From positions 20,875,235 through 20,939,234 of the forward strand of contig OU964923.1 of NCBI GenBank assembly GCA_918807975.1: DNA of 64,000 bases, in the 5' to 3' direction. Each line of letters begins with the position of its first letter. Position 1 is the stretch's first letter. Made by a program: the position numbers and the translations under genes. The notes below the pieces were generated by a model. It did not search any database. It was not told where the DNA came from and saw only the letters and a program-made list of their open reading frames with translations. This DNA comes from Aplidium turbinatum. Taxonomy: Eukaryota > Chordata > Ascidiacea > Aplousobranchia > Polyclinidae. Positions 1 through 9,859 of this stretch are shown here, in pieces.

Positions 1-430
1 TTATTTCAAAATTCTGACCAGCTAGTCGAAAAGTAGAGCGCCAACCTCTAATTGAACGTCACCTCTAATAGAACACCACTTTTAAACAAGAGTTGAAAAA
101 TAGAGCGCCATGGCGGTGAAATAGAGGTTTTACGGTATATTACGTCATGTACAGTTAAATCCAATGTTTTAAAACGTAAAGTTGTTGAAGTAATTTATAG
201 AGCTTAAATATTCACACTCAAACAAAAGACAACTTTGAGTAAGTCAGGGCAGCACGGCTGTCGCTGTCCAAGTGTCCAACCTGCTGACACAATTTGAGTT
301 GTTTGTGACGTATTTTAACGTTTGAAAAGCAAAAACCGATTTTGTGTCACACATGGCGATCTAGCACAATGCTTCTTGCTTACGCCAGGGGGCAATGCTA
401 ACTGCTAAGACATAACACTGGTGTTTATCA

Positions 431-526
431 AGACAGCAAAATCCCTCACTTTTACATTGATTTACATTGATTGATTCAACGTCCGCAGATGTTGATTCAA
501 TGTAAAAATGACGGATTTTGCTGTCT
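431..526. repeat. Palindromic MITE, best copy of a dispersed family
   Basis: The ends AGACAGCAAAATCC and GGATTTTGCTGTCT are perfect inverted repeats. Inside, TTACATTGATTCAACGTC is followed by its near reverse complement, so the whole 96 bp can fold on itself. The core recurs at 1990-2047, 2377-2452, 38128-38205, 56187-56264 and 57189-57246. No target duplication is obvious, so the transposon superfamily is unknown. Confidence 0.75.
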
Positions 527-1989
527 GAAAACAATACCAGGCACTCAGGCAGTGGGTCCATAAAAGATTTATGCTTCGGGTGGCACCGATCCCGGTCTCG
601 TGTCAAAATAACATCACCTTTTCGAAAGAAGGTGTTTCGACATACATCATGTGATGCACTTTTGTAAATATAGGATAGTGGTGCTAGTACAGTTAATTTT
701 TAACTTGCACAAGCATATTGCAAACACCAATGATAAATAACTTGTTTTAGTTCAATGAAAGCTTTTACAAACAAGCAGCAATACTTTTGAATGCAGCTTT
801 GTTTTGTGCATTTGTATTAGAAAACTTCAATAGAGTCTAACAATTTTTTGGAGTAGTCACTTTAGGTGTGCGAATTTCCAATGGACGCTTTCACTTTGTC
901 CTCGTACCGTTTTGTCATCTGATGATTGCAGCAGGATAGTAGCACGTTGTATTTTATAACAGGCATGCCACGTTTACACATAACAAGCAAGCCAATGATT
1001 ATGCAACAACATGAATACAAACCAAGATATTTCCGTACATGAGCTGTAAAACTAAGACGAGTAGCGGTAGATGATGCACGGAAACGATTCAAACTTCTTA
1101 AGGTTTCAATACCATTGACACATTCTTAGTTGTTTGTACAAACCCTTCATGTTGTTGCGTAATTATTGAACCTACGTGTAACGGACTAACGTGTAATCGC
1201 TTCTTGTCCGGACAAACAGCAAGCCATTCAATGAACTGCATTTTGATTAAAAATAGTTATATGGGCTAATTTTAGAAAGGTCCGATGCAAAGTGAAAAAG
1301 CCAATCTGACATACGCCAAGGCGAAAATATCATGCGCTAAAAGCAACTATGCATCACTACTCACTATCCTTCAGCTGTAGTTCCAAGTCCAACAAACAAA
1401 AATATCAACCACACAGCCTGGTGAAAAAATGATTGTTAAAAAAGTTGTTAATACAGACAGAATGTATGCGTTAAATAATCTAAAAATTTTGACGTATGGG
1501 GCGATAGAACAACAATCAACAAAAAATAATAACAAAAAAAGAAGCCAAGAACAAAATTCTCAATAATCAATCATATCTTAACCGTGATTCCATGCCCCCA
1601 CCAGTAAACTCTGCTTAAAACCCAATTAAAACCTGATAAAAATTAGGAAATTTTGAGTAGCAACAAAACAAGAACTTGTATACAATTTGCAGGTGACATG
1701 GGACTAGAAATGCGACTGCAACTTGTGCTTTGGTTTATCAAAAGAAAGAAAACTGACTGCAGGAGGTGTATTAAATAAAATTCTTCACCACTGATTTAAC
1801 GTCTATTAAACTTAAACATTATGGCAACAGCCGGCCACAACACAGAAAGTAGCCATCCAATGCAAGAATCATTGTTTAAGTTTGGTTGAAGTTATGCCAA
1901 GGCAAAGGGATATCTCGCATTTATTTCCGTCAACGGCACATATCAGCACAATGAGTAGCAGTATGAACAAGCCACAAGAGTACTAACTC

Positions 1990-2047
1990 AGACAGCAAAA
2001 CGTCTACAGACGTTGAATCAATGTAAAAACGACAGATTTTGCTGTCT
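1990..2047. repeat. Deleted copy of the palindromic MITE
   Basis: It has the same AGACAGCAAAA and TTTTGCTGTCT ends as the copy at 431-526, but one half of the stem is missing. It lies 36 bp beyond the SLC8B1 donor site, in the intron. Confidence 0.7.
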
Positions 2048-2082
2048 CGGAATCAACCATCATCCAGCAAGCTGTAACTCAC

Positions 2083-2238
2083 ATAGACTGTTGAGACTGC
2101 TCCCAGGTACTTTGGTTTAAAATCACAGAAAGCAACTTTAACGTAATTCACAAATCCTTCATCCATGGCACAGTTTGCAGTGGTGTTGACAAAGTTGCAC
2201 CACTTTGAAGAGTTGTGGATGTGATGATAATCCCTGCA
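2083..2238 (-). CDS. SLC8B1: Exon of mitochondrial sodium/calcium exchanger NCLX
   Basis: The 52-codon exon reads CRDYHHIHNSSKWCNF, then a run with further Cys residues, then FCDFKPKYLGAVSTVY. This matches the N-terminal intermembrane/lumenal region of NCLX just before its first membrane segment (human CRKVCGLN..RCDF..FCHF..LAVTLYVSW), with the cysteines aligned. On the minus strand the exon is bounded by a polypyrimidine-rich acceptor ending in CTACAG and a GTGAGT donor, giving phase 0 at both ends. NCLX carries Ca2+ out of mitochondria in exchange for Na+ at the inner membrane. Exons for the signal region and for the exchanger domains were not found; the rest of the gene presumably continues to the left, beyond the window. 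Identification rests on one exon. Confidence 0.75.
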
Positions 2239-2376
2239 CTGTAGCAACAACAAAAAACATGTGAGGCAGTGTAACGTTTCAATTTAGCTACAGAATATCA
2301 ATAATCACTCGAACAAAATATGAATTGCGTCGGTGCCGACGCAAATTTCGAACATCGTGTTAATCAGAGAAACCCG

Positions 2377-2452
2377 GTCAGCAAATCAATTCTTTTTAGA
2401 TTGATTCAACGCCTGTAGACGTTAAATCAATGTAGAAAGGAACTGATGTTTG
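2377..2452. repeat. Diverged copy of the palindromic MITE
   Basis: TTGATTCAACGCC is followed at once by a near reverse complement, GACGTTAAATCAATG, with weakly matching outer arms (TCAGCAAATCA and TGATGTTTGC). It is the same family as 431-526 but older. Confidence 0.55.
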
Positions 2453-3096
2453 CAAGCAATTGTTTAACTGAGGCGAAAAAGCGTGTCCAATAGCGGAAAG
2501 GAAAATTTTAAGTCGCGATGTGAGCGTCGCGTCAGCCGTCAACACCATAAAAAATAGCTGGAGAAGTGCAACCTTGAAAGATCAAAACAAATGCATGAAA
2601 CAAAACTAGGTCAGTAAAGTGTGCTATGATGACTCCCCGAGATGTTCTTGAAGCCGAGATACTGGTAATGTGTGAGAATTAAATCGAAAACTGATAAAAG
2701 AAAAGATGTTCAATGGTTGTGAATTGAGTCGCAAATATAAATATTGCGGCTATAACGTTCTCAACATTTGTTTCGATTTTCGTACAAACAACGTCACACA
2801 ATTTTAATATAGTTGAGCAAGTTTACTTTAGTTTTATGATGAAGATTGAATATTGCTGTCAACTTTTCGAGGATTTTTTTGTACTTTATTTTCTCGTGTT
2901 TTATTCTGTAAAATTGTTTTTGTGTGATCAGTTGCCCACGACGTCTATTACAGCTGTTTAATTAGCCCACCTTACACCAGTGTTTTATGCAGCCGCCAAG
3001 GTTTAAGATCGACCGTAACGGTCATAGAATGTTACGTAATGAAAACGATTATGCAATTACGCTTAAAAATGATCGCTTGAAGCAGTCCATAATTTC

Positions 3097-3380
3097 GGTG
3101 TCCGACGTTTTCTTCGTAAACAGTTCTTCGTAAAGCAATTCTTCGTAAGCAATTTTTCGTAAAACAATTCTTCGTAAAGTTAATTCTTTGTACAACAATT
3201 CTTCCCAAAGCAGTTATTCGTGCATGTAATGGAGATTTGATGTATACGAAGAAATGCTTTACGAAAAATTCTTTTACGGATTTCATTTCACCAACAACTG
3301 TTTACGCACAATTGTTTTACGAAGAATTGCTTACGAAGAATTGCTTTACGAAGAACTGTTTACGAAAAATTCGCCTATAA
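3097..3380. mobile_element. Foldback element of TTCGTAAA repeats, 10-bp target duplication
   Basis: The two halves are inverted copies of each other, built from imperfect repeats of TTCTTCGTAAA with varying linkers. The element is flanked by the perfect direct repeat CCATAATTTC (3087-3096 and 3381-3390). A 9-11 bp duplication is typical of Mutator-like elements; the small size and foldback shape indicate a non-autonomous derivative. No coding content. Confidence 0.7.
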
Positions 3381-3390
3381 CCATAATTTC

Positions 3391-5716
3391 ACGTCGGCAT
3401 TGATATTGTCGCAGTAAAAATACGCTAATTTTGAAGGCTGAATAACGTGTGTTTATAACAGGGACAGGATATGGTATTACTTTGGTATAATATGTATATA
3501 TATTATTGCACAAATATAAACTACAACGTTGCAAATCACAAACATTTCTGTAACTGAGAAACGATCACTGAAGAGTCAAAACAATGTTAAGCCTCATGAC
3601 AATGCTAACTTTTAAATCTTTCTGGTACAGCCAATTTCTACTAAGCACATCCACCTTCTACTAAATCTACTTTATCAGATCCGTTCACAGTATAAGTTAC
3701 ACATTTTGAGATAAAAAAATGAAGTTTAGAGACTCAATTTTATCTGTTCTATTGTTAGTGAAACATCAAAGGGTCATTTTAAACTTACTTCAGCATCCTG
3801 GTACTTGGTTCCTAAATTGGTGCCAAACAAGCTCAAAGTTTGATTGGAAAGAGCAATGTCTTGCTGAGACAGTGGCAAACCAATTAAGGTCAATAATACG
3901 ATGCAGAGCATTGCATAGAAGATCTTTGCTCTCTCAAATACAATCTCTTTCCAAGCTTGTCATCAAGAACGCATGAAAATGCTTCTTTGCTTCAACAAAT
4001 CATCGAAGTTATGGTGGGCATTTTGTTTTCTAGTACAACTGCTTTACAAAATGTAAGAAAAACAAAGACTTTAGATTATACTGCTGGTTTCTATCTAAAA
4101 TGCAAAAAAACGCAGTTGGTGTAAGAGAATCCTTTATTCGTCTCTTTCTTTTGAAGTTTAAAAATCGGAACCACTTCACAATTACATTTTGTGAATAACA
4201 CAATCAAAAACCAAGGCAATAGAAATGCAAACCCATTTGACTACAGCCAAAAATTAACAGAAAGTATCTGTCAGGTTATGATTAAATCTGAAGCTGCAAT
4301 AAAGCTTACAGGCTTAACTGCAACAGTTAGTAAAACATTTCGATTAACACTCACAGATAGAAAGTAAGTACTGTTGCAACTTGCATTAAAACATCTAGCA
4401 CCATACAAAAATATCACAGTTAAATCATTCGTATGTATCAATGTCAAAAGGTTGACATCATTGAAACTTACATAAAAAATGGCTTTCATACAAAACGTTG
4501 ATCAGTCATTAAAACTTAACAAAATCATACAAAGTGTTTAGATGAATCCATATCAACGCATAAAAACTGACATATCTTTCAACACTTTACCCAGCAAATG
4601 CTACACAAAGTTTGAAAAAATCAGGAGAAACTAACTACCCTTCCTCACATCAAAAATAGTGAGTGAAATACAATAAAAATGCTGTCCTTAAAACATGTAT
4701 AATTTTCATGTGAGGCTATTGAGTAACAATATATAATATATGTACAAATTTAAGATGGGTAGAAAGCATGATTGAGTCCAAAAGAGAAATACGCATGTTG
4801 TGATCTATCACTCGCGAAAGCTTTCATCGGCTCTAAACAAACCTAAATACATTAACACAATTTCACAAGTAAGTTTTGATTATAAGAACACATTTAGTTG
4901 AATTGTGAATTGGAGGGAAACTGCAAATACGTACATTCTTTGTAGCAAAATTAAAGCATACCATAGTCTAATTACGAATATAGAAAACACAACTTTACAA
5001 ATTACCATAAATGTTATGCTTTGTATCAGATTTTTCCAAAGATAATTTTTATGGCAGTTAAACAAAAGGTTTGTGAAACAATTGGTTTCAATAAAAACAA
5101 TGCAGGTAGCCTACTGGTATGTTACGTATATTGTACGGTATATATATATATATAAAGAAAATTCCATTACTCATTCATACTTACTTCTAGCTTTTTATTA
5201 ATACCAGAAGGAAGAAGTTATGATATTAACCATAGTAGAAATACAGTAAACATTCTTCCATTATACTTCAACAGCATGACATTGAAAAGCGAGTTTCAAA
5301 CTTTATGTTGGCACACAATGAAAAAGCATAGCCTAACAAATACAGATTTTCTCATACAGGGCACTATAGTTTTGATGGCAAAACAAAGTAAATATAATGT
5401 CTAGCAATGTAACAATTGCATTGAAATTACATCAAAATTTTATTGTAATCTGAAAACTATTAATCAATTAATTCAATTATAAACAGTTGCTTAAAGTAGC
5501 ATGTAAATAAACATGATAATGATCAGCAAAAATACATTGCAATGCTGAGTAAATATGCAAAATAAAACCAGGTCAGATCTTGGTGCATCAAAAGAGGATT
5601 GGTACTTTATGCTGCACCAGCACAATCGTTCTTACATTGCAGCACTAAAATTTGTGCATCATGTATAGCTGATGGCATATTATATTCTAAAAAGTGCATA
5701 CATATTATTTCGACAG
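3391..5716. other. AT-rich intergenic or intronic DNA, no gene recognised
   Basis: Open frames here (for example 3719-3976 plus and 4271-4489 minus) have no recognisable domain or homologous motif, and no convincing exon was found. The first exon or exons of the SLC8B1-type gene could lie here unrecognised. Confidence 0.4.
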
Positions 5717-5957
5717 CCTAATAAAAAAACTGCCTAAGTGATTTTGCCTGGTCAAAAATCGAATGACTTAGGCAAGAAATTAAATTGCCTATGTCCATCT
5801 CATGACTTAGGCAATTTAATTTTTTGAGCATTCTATACTCTGTAGTGAACAATCTGAAAAAGTGACCTGGTCAAAACAACCGCTCTGTGTTTCCAATCAT
5901 TTTAGTAGAAATAGCTTGTTTTTGCAAAAAAATGACTTAGGCAGTTATTTTATTAGG
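5717..5957. mobile_element. MITE with CCTAATAAAA terminal inverted repeats
   Basis: The left end CCTAATAAAAAAACTGCC pairs with the right end GGCAGTTATTTTATTAGG. Inside, GACTTAGGCAA occurs several times in both orientations. No clean target duplication is visible. It lies about 660 bp beyond the stop codon of the MAGUK gene. Confidence 0.65.
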
Positions 5958-6617
5958 TTGACAACTTGCAAAACTCATCTTCGTTGGATCTTAGATCAAA
6001 ATAAACTGAATGAAAACATTGATTATAATAGTTGCTCAATGCATTTGCTAAACAGAAAGATCAAAACAATATTCTGTGAAAAAAATCAACAATTCTGTGC
6101 GAAGCAACTTTCAAAAGTTACTAAAGAATAATATTTAAATGTTGTACTATTTGGAACGATAAAAAGTCCGCACATTTGAATAACAAGACTAATAATATGA
6201 GTAATGGTCAAAAACAGCACAAACACATTGAAAGATATCACAGATCAAACAAAACGAATATTTAAAGGCGAAAATGCTGCCAAAGTATCTTGATGCTAAC
6301 CAATATGTTGATAAAGAAAATGCATAAGAGCCATGTTATGCCAAGCTTAAAATAAACCTCTTTTTGATAAAATTGGTTAAAAGGATCGATTCAATAATCG
6401 CATCAAAATATCTGGCAAATAGGATCTACAGAATTAACCAATTTCGTCTATGCAGGAGTAACCAGAAAAAAATGTTCAGACTGCCAGTGGACTATTATTA
6501 ACATCAAGACAGCTGTGCACACATTCAATTGATGAGCAGTTTGAAGTACATAAATTTTGACAACACGGTTTTGATGCACCAAAAATAAGGTTGAATATTA
6601 AACTCAGGAAAAAAGGC

Positions 6618-8438
6618 TTAAGATAACCAATCGATTGGAACCCACTGAGGATCATTTTCAAGAGAAAATGATAGCTCTTTTAGTTGCATAAATGCACGAT
6701 CACTATTGTCATTTGTAATTGTTGTATCAAATAGTCGTCCATACATGGATTCCATCTTCTCAGATCGACTCACTAAACTTTTTATTTCTTCAGCTGTAAA
6801 TGGCAATCTTCCTGGTCTTAGCATTGCTACATTTTCTTCCATGTTTTGAAAATTTTCAATACCATCTAGCTTTCCCATTTCCAAAACAGATGGTGGTTTA
6901 ATAAACACAATGCAAGACTTAAATTCTTTGGTTCTTAGCAGTGTTAAAGCTTGCGGGTATGGTGTCAAGACACAGACTTGGCCAGCTTTAATTACGTAGC
7001 GAACAGCCTCAAGACTTGTACCATATAAATTTCCTTTGTATTCTCCATACTCAAGAAAACGGTTTTCTTTAATTCCATTTTCCATGTACTCACGTGTCAC
7101 AAAATGGTAATCTTTTCCATCTTCTTCACCTCCATGCTTTGCTCGAGAGGTATGTGGAACCGGCACACCATAATGTGAAGGATTAGAATCAATCAAGCGA
7201 TCTTTTAACTCATTTCTTCCTACACCTTGTGGTCCAACTAGAACAATTGGTCTGTATGTTTTAACCTGAACATCATTGAAAGTATTTTCACTTGGAATAT
7301 ATTGACCAACAATCTCATAAGGTGGAAAATGTGGCAATCGTTTTGAAGAGTCCAAACTATGAGGTGGAGATGTGTTGTTTCGCTTTCTTCTAAAACTAGA
7401 TCGAATCATGTTCCAAGCATTCTTCCTTCCACTACTCATCAGACTTAAGTTACTTCCTTTGAGTGACGCTGTAGTGGATTTTTTCTCTGCCTGTCGTTGG
7501 AGTTTTTCTCGCCTTATTTGCAACTTCATGGTAGGGATAAGTCCAACTTTGTTTATGCTATGCAATGTTTTTTCACTCGATTCTATTGTTGTTGCTTGCC
7601 ACCACGAATGATCATCTTTTGAAACAACACAAAGAATATCACCTGGGTAAAATGGCAACCCTGCTTCAACACAAGGAATTAAATTATCACTTTGAGGTAT
7701 ATATGTAAAGCGAGACCTCACATACATATTTTGGTTAGCTTCTTTTTTTACAGTTTCTCCAGGAATAAGTTTAAATGTTAAAGGCCCCTTAAATCCTGCT
7801 AAAAGTTTGATAAGGTCTCCAGGCTTTTTGCCTTTTGCTTCAACCCCATTAATTTCAACCAAAACATCATTAATATGAATTAAACCACTTCTATCTGCAG
7901 CACCACCTTTTAAAATTCGAGCAACTGTTATATTGCCTGTAACCCCATCTGCAGCTATTGTAGCTCCAAGTGGTTCATCACTTTTGACCAATCTTACAAC
8001 TTTTATTGATTCCTCTCCATCTTTGTTGTTAAAATTGAGGTTGTCAAACGGGATATCGCTCAGCTGAGGTACATCAAATTCTTTGTTTGCAACTTTGTCA
8101 TGGCAAGACAGTAAAGCCATTAAATGAGGAGATGAATCAAACATAATTGATAATACTTCAAGAGTATCATTGTCTGGATATCTTTTACTTATTTCGTGCA
8201 CAAATTTTACCAAGTCGCATGCATTACTGTGAACTGATGTTAAGGATGTTGATTGATGTTCTGATTGAAAAGTTTTGTAAATCTTGATTAGTGCTTCAAA
8301 ATTATAATTGCGAAATATATTATCTAGAGTCTCCAAATCATTACTCGCACCACCTTCTTTTTTCATGCGTGCCTTTAGCTGCTTTATTAACCCAGAAATG
8401 TCTTCAATATTCACTGTATTTCTTTCCATTGTAGGCAT
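6618..8438 (-). CDS. Membrane-associated guanylate kinase, MPP3/MPP7 type, single exon
   Basis: This 606-residue scaffold would act at epithelial or synaptic junctions, binding partners through each domain. The domains follow the MPP order: two L27 domains (about 10-60 and 66-122), a PDZ domain (about 145-227, ligand loop PLGATI at 156-161), an SH3 domain (about 237-303), a basic hook (about 337-353), and a guanylate-kinase domain (about 396-593). The last has the degenerate loop GPQGVGRNEL and the GMP-site stretch EYGEYKGNLYGTS, as in enzymatically inactive MAGUKs. The PDZ, in particular GGAADRSGLIH, and the phrase FIKPPS are closest to MPP7 and MPP3; the end DPQWVPIDWL is common to the family. 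Length is normal for MPP proteins (about 580-600). The ATG at 8438 gives a natural N-terminus. The reading frame has no introns, unlike most animal MPP genes, which suggests a retrogene or massive intron loss. Confidence 0.93.
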   Translation of the reverse strand: MPTMERNTVNIEDISGLIKQLKARMKKEGGASNDLETLDNIFRNYNFEALIKIYKTFQSEHQSTSLTSVHSNACDLVKFVHEISKRYPDNDTLEVLSIMFDSSPHLMALLSCHDKVANKEFDVPQLSDIPFDNLNFNNKDGEESIKVVRLVKSDEPLGATIAADGVTGNITVARILKGGAADRSGLIHINDVLVEINGVEAKGKKPGDLIKLLAGFKGPLTFKLIPGETVKKEANQNMYVRSRFTYIPQSDNLIPCVEAGLPFYPGDILCVVSKDDHSWWQATTIESSEKTLHSINKVGLIPTMKLQIRREKLQRQAEKKSTTASLKGSNLSLMSSGRKNAWNMIRSSFRRKRNNTSPPHSLDSSKRLPHFPPYEIVGQYIPSENTFNDVQVKTYRPIVLVGPQGVGRNELKDRLIDSNPSHYGVPVPHTSRAKHGGEEDGKDYHFVTREYMENGIKENRFLEYGEYKGNLYGTSLEAVRYVIKAGQVCVLTPYPQALTLLRTKEFKSCIVFIKPPSVLEMGKLDGIENFQNMEENVAMLRPGRLPFTAEEIKSLVSRSEKMESMYGRLFDTTITNDNSDRAFMQLKELSFSLENDPQWVPIDWLS

Positions 8439-9737
8439 GTAAACATTCCAATTTTTATAACAAAATCTAAAAGCAGAAACAAAGTGGTTAAACCAAGAAC
8501 TTTAATAAAATTCAAACTTTCTAGTAGACACAGCCTAACATAAGCCTAGAATAATGTTAAATATAGATAAGTCTGCTACATATTTTAAGACTTGTGTTTT
8601 TCACTCCACCTGCAATGCCTTTTCACTCCAAGAGAAATACAAGAAAAATGTTGCTAGAAATGTTACCTAGCGTTCAGATATATCCTACCTCTCTGTAGTG
8701 CCAGTTTTTAAAGGGATATTAAAGGAAAAACCTGACTTGGCGATTGTACACGTTCTTTGTGTTTAACATGCTACCATAAAACGATTTTCAATAAAATTTT
8801 GCCCCATTGCGGTCTGATCAGCATTCCGCACTCGCTTTTGTCAGAGCTTTCAAAACGAGAATGGGCGTGAGCAGCAAAGCGTGCGATTGTACACTGTATG
8901 TACAGTCTATGTCACTATAGGCGAACAATCAGTTGATCGCGCAATAGTTGTTACTGCAAGCGATTTAACTGTAGGCTATGTACGGTATGTATGTACATCA
9001 AAACAGCAGATTTCATCATCAAAACATCAGACAGTTTGCTCAAAACATCAGATCTGATGTTGAAACATCAGAAGTAGTAACGTGGCTTTTGTTATTACTG
9101 TCGATAGTGACGTATTCTCGAGCAGTGTTTGCACTTTTTGGTCATTTTGAAAAAAATAAATGAAACATTGGACTTTGGGCCTTGCCAGTGTCATTGAAAA
9201 CAATTTTTTTTTCGATAATTCTTTTTGAAATGTATTCTTGAATGTTCAGTTTACGCATTTTAATGCTTAATTCCCATTTGAAAATTTCATTTAGTAATTA
9301 GTAGCCTATGCCTTTAATGGCATTGTCTTATTTCAAAATTGTACTGTATTGCAATGAAGGTACTGTATGACATATATCAATTTCAAATGGTTGGTTTAAA
9401 TGCTGTCATTTCTTAAAATTTATGCGCAACAGAGCGACAGCATGTAGCGACTTATGAAGATAAAATGAAAATCTATTCACACTTTTCCTACAACTCAATG
9501 TGAGTTATGTTACTTAAAACAGCCACGCATGTATATAAACGTAAGCCTAGTAGGGAGATACATCCAAACCAAACTGTAGGCAATGTTTTTCTTAGCCTAT
9601 ATTTGTCTTAAATGTGAAAAAATGAAGACATGTTCTTAACCAAACATGCAAGCTACTCAAATATGTTGATACAAAATTCCTTAAGCTTGCTCGTAAATGT
9701 AAACAAATCAAAGGTTTACGACGCAAATAAAACTTTG
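8439..9737. other. Intergenic DNA between the MAGUK gene and the Merlin-type element
   Basis: No recognisable gene. The region upstream of the MAGUK start presumably holds its promoter, but no motif stands out. A run of related words (AAAACATCAGA, repeated about four times near 9000-9070) is the only local structure. Confidence 0.4.
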
Positions 9738-9859
9738 GGTGCTCTTCCACAAGACGCCCTGTTGGTCAACCAGACAAAATGATGACGTCGCACACATTGG
9801 AATGGACTATTATGAAGGAGGAGGTGCGGGGTGGAAATGCAATGAAACACACCAGAAGG

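Larger units (their letters stand above)
1..2082. other. Intronic or intergenic DNA, no gene recognised
   Basis: By position this is probably an intron of the SLC8B1-type gene, whose recognised exon ends at 2083 on the minus strand. I looked on the minus strand for the next exchanger exon, which in the family carries the motif GNGAPD, and did not see it. Short open frames (for example around 361-606 and 862-1092) have no recognisable content. Two palindromic repeats lie here and are listed separately. Confidence 0.5.

Noticed and set aside
862-1092. Minus-strand frame as a further SLC8B1 exon
   Set aside because: No exchanger motifs and no fitting splice sites.
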